A DNA stretch of 33,049 nt, from positions 1 through 33,049 of the forward strand of contig KN886527.1 in the NCBI GenBank assembly GCA_000934455.1, read 5' to 3'. How positions within the stretch are numbered: position 1 is the stretch's first letter; every line of letters starts with the position of its first letter. A program made the position numbers and the translations under genes. Source of the stretch: Apostichopus parvimensis (lineage: Eukaryota > Echinodermata > Holothuroidea > Aspidochirotida > Stichopodidae). The notes under the pieces are model-generated. The model saw only the letters and a program-made list of their open reading frames with translations, was not told the origin of the DNA and did not search any database. Positions 21,046 through 31,200 of the stretch are shown piece after piece.

Positions 21046-23132
21046 GAATTGAAAAACAGAATTTGTAACACTTGTTGTAACCAGAAAACAAAAACATTTA
21101 ATGGTTCCGATGCTCAAACATATTCATAGTGTGGTAAGCCATACATGTTAATATTCATGAACTTGTGCACCCCAAACTGAAGAGGGACTAGAGCAGCAAA
21201 ATATAAAGGGAGGTACCAGAAATCAGTTGTCACGTTGACAAAGACTATTTAGTTACATAGTATCCCGAGTATTCAATCATAAGGCCCCCCCAGTTCAAGT
21301 CACTCCATGATTAATGTATGCCGTCCAGTTACAGAGATGTTGACAATTGTCAGTTCAAAATCATGGACGTAAAATATGAATCTAAGAGACAGACGTCGGT
21401 CAGCTTGCGGCTTTGATAAGCCAATGATGGCTTCTTCGCGAGTTCCTGCTTGCAGGAGGATCTAAAATACATACATACATACAGTATAAAACAGATACAT
21501 CATGCATATTTTATGAGGTCAGATTTGATCTCATCAGCATGTATCTATATACTTACATTGTATTATCCATTCCAAGTACATGTATAAATCTAATCAGACA
21601 TACTATTTCAGAGATATCTGTTCTCCGATTTATGTTTATGATATGCACCAAAAAAAACATGGTTGATTGTATGAATGTAGTGTGACACCTTATATGCCAA
21701 GGATGAAAACCAAGGAACATGAAGTTCTTGTCTGGTATTTAAAAGCCATTTCTAACAATTTGATGAAAATTAATGACAAAGTTGGAGACTTATTATGTAC
21801 CAAAATCACCATACCAGTACAGTATGAACCAAATTGGACATGGGGTCGCAGAGATACTGACATTTTAAGAATTTAACGGTAATCCCCACCCACTAATTAA
21901 TATTCATGAGATGAGAACCAAGAACAATAGGGCATATTCATTCATCATGGGGCACCTATCTATCAAGTATGACATCGATTCAACTCGTGTTTGTTGAAAT
22001 ACCATGTTTACACGTTTTCTTTCCATCAATGTATTTTTTCAGTGTATAAACAATGGATTTTCTAGCTCACAATTGGTAAAACGTGTCTATATTTCACATA
22101 GGAAGACTGTTCTTTCTGGATATTGAAATATTTTGGTTTCAAATTCTATACCTTAAAATTCTTATGTGAATGACATGGTTGAAGTCCACAAGGGGTTTCT
22201 GCAAATCTTTTCTGGTTCACACTTAATTCCTGGAAAAATTTAACTCACTTGTTCTACATTAGTAGGATAGTTAATTTGAATTAGAGCAAATTGTATGGCA
22301 ACAAATCACACAAGACTTCCTGGCTTTCTGTTTTTTCATTATTTTCAAACTTCACTTGATGAGATGAACAACATTGTCATGCGAGTTAAGAACAAAGCAG
22401 TATTGGAAATTTTTATCAAACTCAACTCTTAAAAAATTTTCAGAAAATTCTTCATCAATTCTCCCTCAAAAGTGCAATGATGTTTCAATATCAAAATGAT
22501 CATACATAGTTTAAACAATAGGCAGGCACTTAATGAGTTAACACAAGTAGGAATTTCAGCAGGTAACATTATTTCATGTTATACATATCAAACTTAATTC
22601 TTTCTGCTGGAATTGAGCGAGAGAGAGATAGAGAGACCAAATTAACGTTTCAAATAACCAACCAAAAAGTCCTCACAAACGCATCAAGTCTTGACAATAC
22701 TGTTGGCTGCTAATATTTCAGGACCAAGTACAATCATGAATTATTGCTCATTACTCGCTAGCACTCACAGATGAAGTAATATTGCACTGTGTCTGAGTGT
22801 GTTCATTCACAATGTGGCTACAAGGAAACCAGGACTGAATGTCTGGTCTCAATCTTTACTGCAGAACATAAACTCATTTAACTCATTTAACTCCTTAATC
22901 TGCATAGTTGATCGAAATTCTTGTCAAATGAAGATGTTACTTTTCATAAGAACTAACATGGAAATAATTACATATATACGGTTGATGACTCCAAACAAAG
23001 TGTATGAAGTAAATTCTGCTTCAAAATATGCTCTAAACATGTAGTGTCTCTTTTGAACTATGAAGAGATTTTTCACACTACTTTAAACAGAATCATGTGA
23101 AGGATTGTTTTGATTGATTTACTGAATTATTA
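21046..23132. other. Spacer downstream of EXOG, no gene seen
   Basis: The sequence is AT-rich with an ATAC microsatellite at about 21468-21482 and scattered short frames (21667-21876 and 22799-23044) whose translations resemble nothing known. The part next to 23132 should include the EXOG 3' UTR, but no strong minus-strand poly(A) signal was picked out apart from the one overlapping the EXOG stop. Confidence 0.4.
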
Positions 23133-23558
23133 CTATTTATTCATCAGACTCTCTTTTTTCTTCTTGTATATACTAATCATATAATCATCAGGTATCAAGT
23201 TTCTTTTGTCCAAGTCCTTCCACGCTGATTCTAATCTTTGTAAGGTTTCGGCATTTTCTAATTTTCTGGTAATAAAGAATAATTCCAATGTTTCTTGTGG
23301 GATTAGTTTACAAGAATCCACAGAGCACAGATCGACTCTCTTTGAGGCCGGTAGTTGAGGTAAAAAGTAAACCCCAGCAGATTTTTCCAGGTCCTCTAAC
23401 TTGACCTCATATTCAACCAGTTGGGCGCTGCCTTCTATTGGTTCGTTGGGTACGATAAAAGCTCCCACAGCCACAGGCGATCCTGGTGTCTGTGGACTTT
23501 CTGCTGCGATAACTTTGAAGAGATGAGTTGGAACTGCAACTGAGCTGTTACCAATAAC
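23133..23558 (-). CDS. EXOG: EXOG exon 5 (C-terminal wing)
   Basis: The minus-strand acceptor CTCCTTCAG is followed by GTT ATT GGT at 23558, phase 0. It encodes SSVAVPTHLFKVI, VAVGAFIVPNEPI, LCSVDSCKLIPQETLELFF and a Lys-rich tail ending at TAG (23133-23135). AATAAA (23141-23136) overlaps the last two sense codons. Confidence 0.93.
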   Translation of the reverse strand, partial: VIGNSSVAVPTHLFKVIAAESPQTPGSPVAVGAFIVPNEPIEGSAQLVEYEVKLEDLEKSAGVYFLPQLPASKRVDLCSVDSCKLIPQETLELFFITRKLENAETLQRLESAWKDLDKRNLIPDDYMISIYKKKKESLMNK

Positions 23559-26500
23559 CTGAAGGAGATAAAGAAAGTCAGATCACGAAACTATGTACAG
23601 TACTAAAAGCAACATTCACTTTGCGATGAGTCACAATTGGTAGATGCCAAGAAGGTGACTCTTTGCATGTGTTCTGCATAATTAGCTCATTCTTTGTTTG
23701 AGAAAATTGAGAGTGAATATTTGATGAATATTTGATGAACTGAATAACTCGCTGTAATAAATATGAAGAGAGGTTACCATTAAGTAATAAAAGATACAAT
23801 GATTAAACAATCTGAATTTAACCTATAGAACAGACTGCAGATTTCTAGTTTTTAAATAGTTGACCTAAATGCATATGTCTGCTAGGATTTTGTCCAACTC
23901 AGCTACTTGCTACGCTATGACATATTTTCATACTTGAACCTCTGGTGACCTCAAATGACCTTCAACCTCTACAAAACTCAATAGAGTTTTTGTACTTACT
24001 ATAAGTGAATCCATGTATCAAGTATGGAATTAATCTAGCATTCACATTTTGAGCTCTTTACAAGGAATGGGCATCACAAACATAAATAAAAACACACACA
24101 CCCACTCTATCACCATTGCATATTAGCCTCCTTTTGACTCTGATAAGAAATTAAACATTCATATTTTTGTTTATTTGACTAAAAGTGAATAAATCATCAA
24201 AGAAGGAATTTAACTTCACAATGCAATGGTAAGCTTTGCCACAGAAGACATTACTAACAAATATTTGTGACATAGCAAGGAATGGTCACGTGTATGCAAA
24301 TTTTACCAAGATTTAGTTTGACCCTCCCCAATGTGTTTTGTTTCTATATACACATATTTGTCCATTTTATTTATCATGTGGGATGAATGCAAACAATCCT
24401 TTTTAATGGTAAATCTTTCATATATCCATAAAGTATTTCATGAAAGAAAGGTACCTCAGAAACTTAGATTCAACACAAGGAGTTTCTAGGTTCGACAAAA
24501 CTTACTTGGTACTTAACAAATTTCTTTGTCCCTTCTTCTTCTTGATCTGGTAGCATCAAAGGACCACTGATAACTCTCACTTCGGAAAACTTGTCCGTAA
24601 GATCTCGACAGTACATCTCCAAACGATTCCAAAATCCACAGTTGTTGTTGACATCTTGTGGAACTATGTTGGTGTAGTAAAACGTTTCTTCCATTGCATC
24701 CTAGGGATGATAAAATGATAATGTGGCTTAGAGTGATCTCTGTTACACTACTACTATACTACACTATACTATACTATACTATACTACTACTATACTATAC
24801 TACTACTATAATATTCAGTATATTGAGATCTCAACAGACCTTTCCCAAGAAACTTTCTATAATTTCTGTAAGACAAATATGAAAACTTAGCCTAGGCCAG
24901 CCACACCTCCATTGCAGTTTCATCAAGGCCTACCATAAATTGCATATATGAAACTCTCCGGCCAAAGTGGTCATCACAGTAACCCAGCCATTTATCAGTT
25001 GATTGCATCTGAGAAGTTTAGAACATTACTACAGATGAAATGAAACTTCATACAGGGTTATTATTTTTTACTTAATGAAGATGGAACCGACTGCGGCCAG
25101 ATCACAGTCTGACTAGAATGTTTACATCTCACTAAATCCACTAGATGAATTTTCATATTTAAACAAAACTTTGAGAATTTGCGGAATTCAAGATCACTAA
25201 CCTGACTGTATTTATTGTCTCCAGCAGGGGCCATGTGGCCTCTAGACCACCCACTCCCTTTATAATCACTGACATGAGAGGTGAAGAATGGATCTAAGGT
25301 GGGATCAATGTTAAAATTACAACTCCTCCTGTTTGCTGGACCTGCAAAGAAAACAAAGCAGAAACTGTATTAAACGTTAAAACTGAAAGGACTCTGTTGG
25401 TTTATAAATATAGAAAACATATGCTATAAGTTCCACAGGAGATACAGTACAAACCTTAGAAAAGTCATAATAATTCTGAATGGTGCTGTCGTTGTATTTT
25501 GTGGTCGACTTTTAAGAGTTGTTGTCTCATGAAGCATAAAGCAATGAAGTCTAGTATCTGTGGAGTTATTTATTGACTAATTTATTGGCTACATTCATGC
25601 ACACAGACAGGACACAGACAGCAGCCAATGTTGGGGCATTTTTCACAATTTGAAAATCGCATGTGCTCTACCATCTCCTAATACATGCTGTCCATTGTGA
25701 CTTCAATTACAACAGTAGTGTTACTTACATTAAGTCTATTATTACTATCATTATATTGAATTTGTTGTTGTTGTGAAAATAAATTGAATTAACAAACTTG
25801 TCATAAGTATCACACAAAATCCCAAGTATATGAAGATCATGAAACTTCTATTCAAATTAAATTATTTGCAGAGAAATTTGAACTCAAGAGTAACTAATTT
25901 TACAAAGGTGCTTTTACTTTTCTTTGACTGGAGGCATTCAATTTTAATTTGGACATTAATACTCGACACTTACCAGATCACGAAAAAACTTTAATCTCAT
26001 AAAACATTTCAATATTCATATTTCTGTTAACTTGGAACATTTATAGAAGTTACAGAGCTTCCCGATGTAAGCAGACATTGCTGCTTTCAATAACATTAAA
26101 AGTGGAATACTTACCCTTGAGGTCAGCCTTTGTGATATGTTCAGCCACCCAAATTGGTGTTTTTTTGGCCTGGTCGTAGCACAGTACATGGTTTTTGTAA
26201 AGTCTTGCATCTAAACCCCTGTCTGGAATACCATACTTGAGGATTTCACTTCCTCTCAGCTTCAGAGCTGTTCCTGAATCTATAATTAAGGGGAGAAAGT
26301 TAACATGGTAAGATGATTGGTTTAAAATAAGAGGTTTCATGATAGAATGGAAAAAAACAGAAAGAAGAAAAAGGTCAACAAATAGCAAAAGGAATACATC
26401 ATGATGTTCTGTTATACTGTAAATTCCAAAGTAGGAAATGAGTCCACAAGGCCAGGCATGATGTTTTTAGCATTTTGAAGCCTCTGCATTTAATAATGGG

Positions 26501-27283
26501 GCCACACAGAGAGATCATTCCTCACTCAGATACCTTTTGCTGTATGTAAAGACTGATCATGATTCCACTATCAAGTTGTGATTACTAATTATAATCTTAT
26601 GTTACAAATATTTCACCAACAATTCCAGGATCAAGTTGTGATTATACTAATTATAAACTATGTTACAATAACTTCAACTCGACCTGAAACTGCTGTTAGT
26701 GTGATTTTACTTTCTGCTTGTTGGATTGTATGATATGCAATAACCTAGAAACCATCCTAACTTTAATCTGTAAAATAAATGGCTATAGGCCTATGCTCAA
26801 TGCATTGCATGTTCACTCAGGCTGATCAGTAAGATAGTAAGGCTTTCCACGGGACTTTTGGTAAATGTGGTCACCAAACATGCAGATATTGTATTCTATT
26901 CTAGTTTACATGTACTTGAAGTGTCATGGCTAATAAATTATCTTTATAATTATAATTAGTGTGACAAACGCTGGGAGTGCCTGTGCTTACAACCTGGATA
27001 TGCTATTACATTGAATATATTACAGAAAATCTAACCTTCTTGTTACCTCCAGTATTGTAAGGTGGCCAGTCTAGCCTAGGTGAGTGGTTAAGTATCCTAA
27101 TACACAGTATAAGTCTAATGACCCACCTACTGTTCTCAGTCGAGGTGCCTCTTTTGCGTGCAGTTTTCTGAATGTGTATTTTTCATCTGTAATACCGATG
27201 GTAAAACGATTATAAAATATGAATGCAAACGCTGAACAAACAGTCCCGGAAACAAACCCATTTAGAAATCTTGAGACCCCCAT
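23133..27283 (-). CDS. EXOG: EXOG, mitochondrial endo/exonuclease G-like nuclease (five exons)
   Basis: EXOG is a mitochondrial inner-membrane 5'-3' exo/endonuclease of the DNA/RNA non-specific (beta-beta-alpha metal) family, used in mitochondrial DNA repair. Exons read 27283-27127, 26279-26115, 25341-25202, 24700-24506 and 23558-23133; all junctions are GT-AG with agreeing phases, giving 360 codons (human EXOG 368). The ATG at 27283 gives MGVSRFLNGFVSG, a short basic head and a hydrophobic anchor at residues 6-24. Residues 140-151 read SRGHMAPAGDNK, with His143 as the expected general base. NIVPQDVNNNCGFWN follows, with Asn174 in the metal-ligand position. The last exon encodes the C-terminal wing domain special to EXOG. 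No key residue is missing, so it should be active. It shares its upstream region with AVL9 and converges on CATIP. Confidence 0.93.
23559..24505 (-). other. EXOG intron 4
   Basis: The intron runs from the GTAAG donor at 24505 to the CTTCAG acceptor at 23559. It holds AT-rich sequence, a short TGACCTCAAATGACC stretch near 23946 and an ACACAC run near 24090. No further feature is seen. Confidence 0.7.
24506..24700 (-). CDS. EXOG: EXOG exon 4 (metal-binding half of the active site)
   Basis: The acceptor is ATCCCTAG before GAT GCA ATG (24700) and the donor is CAA|GTAAG at 24505; both ends are phase 0. It encodes ETFYYTNIVPQDVNNN, CGFWNRLEMYCRDL and VRVISGPLMLP, all hallmarks of EndoG/EXOG nucleases. 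Confidence 0.93.
24745..24815. repeat. ACT/ATACT microsatellite
   Basis: Irregular tandem ACTAT and ACT units lie in EXOG intron 3, just upstream of the exon 4 acceptor. Confidence 0.9.
25202..25341 (-). CDS. EXOG: EXOG exon 3 (catalytic SRGH motif)
   Basis: The acceptor is TTTGCAG before GTCC (25341) and the donor is CAG|GTTAGT at 25201. It completes a Gly codon, then encodes PANRRSCNFNIDPTL, YKGSGWSRGHMAPAGDNKYS. The His of SRGH is the expected catalytic base. Confidence 0.93.
25342..26114 (-). other. EXOG intron 2
   Basis: The intron runs from the GTAAGT donor at 26114 to the TTTGCAG acceptor at 25342. The sequence is AT-rich; no repeat family or gene is recognised. Confidence 0.7.
26115..26279 (-). 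CDS. EXOG: EXOG exon 2
   Basis: The acceptor is TTAATTATAG before ATTCAGG (26279) and the donor is AAGG|GTAAGT at 26114. After completing an Asp codon it encodes SGTALKLRGSEILKYGIP, ARLYKNHVLCYDQAKKTPIW and VAEHITKADLK. The YxNHxxxYDQAKxxPxW pattern matches the EXOG N-terminal nuclease region. Confidence 0.92.
26280..27126 (-). other. EXOG intron 1, with a 60-bp imperfect tandem duplication
   Basis: A duplicated block built on ATCAAGTTGTGATTA-ACTAATTATAA occurs at about 26572-26623 and 26631-26683. Otherwise the intron is AT-rich with nothing recognised. Confidence 0.6.
27127..27283 (-). CDS. EXOG: EXOG exon 1 (start and membrane anchor)
   Basis: The ATG at 27283 has G at -3 and G at +4, a good context, and gives MGVSRFLNGFVSGTV, which aligns with the head of vertebrate EXOG. 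The exon ends GTAG|GTGGGT (donor at 27126), phase 1, so exon 2 completes an Asp codon. An in-frame GTG further upstream is not needed. The hydrophobic stretch should act as the mitochondrial signal-anchor. Confidence 0.85.
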
Positions 27284-28187
27284 TACGTGATTCGTTCTTA
27301 AAATTGATAAATGTCTGTGAAACGCTTTCACCACTGCCAGAAAATGGTTGTCATACTATGCTAGAAAATATTTGGCAAATTGCTGAAAATGTGACAGCAT
27401 GTTTATTTAAGAGTGTCACCTCAAAGTTGCTGTGCCATTTATGAGTGCAAGAACACTTACCAAAACGAAACTAGCCTAAGAATAAGAAATAAGAACATGT
27501 TATCGTGAGAAGCGCTATTAGTGACGTCATTCGGTCAGGTGCCTGCATGCGACCGCTAAACTAAATAAACGGACTGAACCTGGCATAAATAGTGCGAACT
27601 CAAAAGAGAGGCAAACACCGGACTGAACCTGGGTAGTAGTACACGAACCGGTCGGACGGTAATTTCGGTTTTGTGCCATCGGTGACTGTTTTTTTTACAG
27701 CATATTGATAAATCGAAACTATTTTCGGTACTCTAGTTTACTTGGCAATGACATTTATTTGTAATTTCCACTCACTTTCAGTTGAGAGCAAGCCGAACTT
27801 CACTGGTCGATACAAGGAGCTCCGTTGTTAGTGTCGGCATACGTTTGACTCAATAGTAGTACAGACGCTAGTACTACTAGTAGTATTATCCTAGCCTAAC
27901 TCAGCCAACCTTCTAGAAGTAGAAGTTAGAACTTAGTATTGACTAAACACCAATGTGTACAGGTGCTATTCTAGAACTATTTCCTTCAGTTTCACAAGAA
28001 AATCTTACAAATAGGACAAACGTTAACACAAGCTGTCTATTTGAATTAGACAATGTCTTTTGTACACGTGAGCGTCAAAACTATCATTCTCAATACTTGA
28101 AAACAGTAAAAGAACTAAAAGTACTTCATTTCCAAATTCCAGATGCCTCGGCTGTAACCTGTGTACCATATTATCGATATTGTCAAC
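27284..28187. promoter_or_regulatory. Shared EXOG-AVL9 divergent promoter region
   Basis: The 904 bp between the two start codons must hold both transcription starts and 5' leaders. It contains the perfect CRE palindrome TGACGTCA at 27522-27529 and a direct repeat CGGACTGAACCTGG at 27570-27583 and 27619-27632. It is less AT-rich in its central part than the neighbouring introns. No TATA box is clear, in keeping with housekeeping bidirectional promoters. Start sites cannot be placed from sequence alone. Confidence 0.6.
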
Positions 28188-28195
28188 ATGAATGA
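27953..28195 (+). other. 80-codon upstream ORF overlapping the AVL9 start
   Basis: An ATG-initiated frame starts at 27953 and stops at TGA 28193-28195, a few bases past the AVL9 ATG (28188) in another frame. If the AVL9 leader begins upstream of 27953, this ORF would compete with AVL9 initiation. The peptide (MCTGAILELFPSVSQEN at its head) is not recognised. Confidence 0.35.
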
Positions 28196-28262
28196 AGATC
28201 CTGTGTCAGGGTCTGTGTTGAATATTCTTGTTGTGGGATTTCATCACAAAAGAGGTTGTCAA
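28188..28262 (+). CDS. AVL9: AVL9 exon 1
   Basis: ATG at 28188 (ACATGA context) opens MNEDPVSGSVLNILVVGFHH and the exon ends CAA|GTAAGT at 28263, phase 0. The VVGFHHKRGCQ string is the AVL9 hallmark. Confidence 0.92.
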
Positions 28263-31200
28263 GTAAGTATTGGGCTATTCTAAAATGCTTCTCTCCTTAA
28301 GTTATGGCTAAGGTCATGTTTATTACATGTATGTTCCCAGTATCCTTCAGTAATGTTATTAGAGAAAAAAAGCTTGCGTCCCGATCGAAAACCAATTACG
28401 TTTATCATATGACCTGCTGTTACTAATACTAGTGTAGTATATCACTGCCTTTGTGAATGTTATTCACATTATATAGGGCAGAAATGCTCAGTGCCTTAGC
28501 TTCGCTGTTTTTCAGGCCCGCCCCGCCCCTCCTTTCGACCACCCTGCCGTTTCAACCAATGTTTACCCCCATTCCCCCCTCTTTTATCCGCCCTTGTACT
28601 TCCCTACTCGCCAACTCCGTAGTACTAGCTCAGTGCTTTGATGTTGCAGCGAATCCAACAACCAACTCTTCAAAAATCCCAGTACCTACAGTGTGCATAC
28701 TATATCTCTCACTAAATTCCAGTTCACTGTACTACTACTGCATGTACATGCCTGTTCGAGCTTCATTTTCAACTACACATGCGCATATCCTTAAAATTTG
28801 ATCCAACATTTATCCTGGGCTCTTTGCAAGCAATCATCTGTACGAAAATTACAGGGCTATGTGAATAGCTTTTTACGCAATGTAGATTTAAAAAAAATCA
28901 GTTCAATGTTCTAAAGTACAGTAGTTTCCCTTTACATTAGCAATTCTTAATGCTGAGAGAAGAATCATACTGTGAGCTGAAATATGCTGTTCAGGATGAG
29001 AGATGTTAGCTTCCCACAAAATTCATAGATTGTCTCCACTTATTAACATTTTCTGATCAAAACAATGATTCAAATATTGCATGATAGTCTCAGAAACAAT
29101 GCAAGTGCATCTTCGTTGTCAAAAGGTATACGTACTGTATGTGACAAGGCCTAACGTTATGATATTGGAATGCACACACATGATAGCCTATACCACAAAC
29201 TTCACTATCTCTACACAGGGGAAAGTAACATTCAAGTAATTGTTGTTAAACAACATACTACGTGTTCATTGAGCACTACAGAAGCAATAATTTTAACAGA
29301 CAATGGATGGGGACTATTAACCAATCAAATCACGGGACTTTTTGAAAAGCATCATTGTCTAGTTTTAGCATCAAAAACTCCGTAATGGAGTGTTGTTAAC
29401 CCTGTACCTTGCGGTTGATTGTTATGATATATTTATTTTCAAACAAATTCAATGATCTGTAGGAATAGGAAAACTTTTGGTTCTTATCAGAAAAAATTTT
29501 TTTTTTTTGAAAAGAAATAATGAAAGATGTTCATTCAAAAATGTGTTTTGTTTTGTTTTCTGTTGACCTAATTTGAAGCGTTTGCGTCCCTGGCCAAAAC
29601 ATTGCATCCCGGACGCAGAATCCTGCGTTCGTAACAATGCTGAGAGGAATCGTTATACACACCTGACAGTGATCACACAGTCACAGGCTGGATGTAAGGG
29701 GACTAGGGTTGAGGGCAGTTCATTCCTTTGGTTTTGTTTCCTTGCCTAGAAGGTTCTTTCTTGTGTGACTTTTTTTTGAAAAGAAGCAAGTATTGGCTAA
29801 AGCTTCATCATGTTTTGTAGCTTGCCTAATTGCCATTGCCCAAGTAATAAACATGTGGTTGTGTGGAATGATGATATTATCTAAATATTTATGGTTGTGA
29901 TTCTTCTCCAAAGCTGCATGTTGCAACATCTAAACCAGACCAGCATATGGTTTGGTCTAGTGTTCTTTTGTAATTTTATAATTATCTAGGCCTGGGCATA
30001 AACATAGGTATTTTGGACTATTCTTTGGAATCAATACATGTTTCAAGTATCAGCCAGTACTTCCTACATGTCACACTAATTTTTCTTTCCCTTCAATAGA
30101 TTGATTTTTGCTTTCCCCCGCTGTTTGAAGATAAAGGCTGTGAGAGCAGAGATTTGCCTCCACAGTGGAAACACTTGCCTTGTCTTGCTGTGCCTGATGG
30201 GGCTCACAATTTTGACAAAGGTAAACAATGTACTGATATATATGATATGAATGAAGTAATGTTACTGTGCAAATGAAATGTTAAACAATACCTTTGATTG
30301 TTGTTGTTGTGGAAACATGTTAGACCTGCAGAACTTCTGATGTTTTTGCTTCATGGATAAGAAAATGGACTTGAAAACAGTAATATTGCCTATATTCAAT
30401 AGAAATTGTTTTCAAAGTGTCTACAATATTGTAAATGAGTAGAATTTGAAAGGAACCCCTTGAGCTTGAAATGAATAAATATTAAATTAAAAAGAAGGTA
30501 AATAAATACAGCAGCATGAGACAGAAATAGAAGAACAGCACTAGTCATATGTAAACCAGGGCTTCTCAGTAATTAATTGTCTATGAGGGCCATAGAGAAA
30601 CATTGCTTGCAGTAAAGTGTCTGTTAGAACCAAACTCTCACTACCTACCGTAGATTGAGCAATGTGCTGGGTAGAACGGTATGGTGCCCAAAGCTAAGGA
30701 CTTGACTACCTTCATACAGTACCTGATTAGTGGCAGATTGGGATTTTTACTGCACAGGGCCCCTATTGACAACCCCTGGTATAAACCATATAGCACTCAC
30801 ACTACTCTGACTTTGCATGTATTCTTGTAGAATTAGCTTCTACAGACTTTTAATGACATTGATCCAGAAAAAAATACTTTGAACAGTCTGTTCAAAGTAT
30901 CACTTTTGAGATCCGGCTTTATGATTCACAAATGATTTCGAGTTGGTTAGCAACATGTTTGATCTCTAGAGTGAGGTATGAGGCATGTTTGATCTCTAGA
31001 GTGAGTATGTCACCAAAACAGAACTACTGTACTGTAGTATTGCTCGATACAGGTGACAAAACGCCTACAGTGGAATTACGACCTTCCTTACTGGTTTCAA
31101 ACCTCTGGACATACAATCAGCATCTATAGCCTAGTGGTTAGGGTGTCGGCATATAAAGCGGGAGGCCCGGGTTCGAATCCCGGTGGATGTTGGAAGTTTT

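Noticed and set aside
27125-27131. Alternative EXOG exon 1 donor ACA|GTAGGT
   Set aside because: It would leave phase 0, which does not fit exon 2; the donor at 27126 fits and completes an Asp codon.
27284-27334. Upstream in-frame extension of EXOG
   Set aside because: Its first codon is GTG; the ATG at 27283 has a good context and matches the family N-terminus.
28457-28801. Pro/Ser-rich 114-codon frame
   Set aside because: It is a C-rich intronic stretch with no domain, no supported splice sites and no family resemblance.
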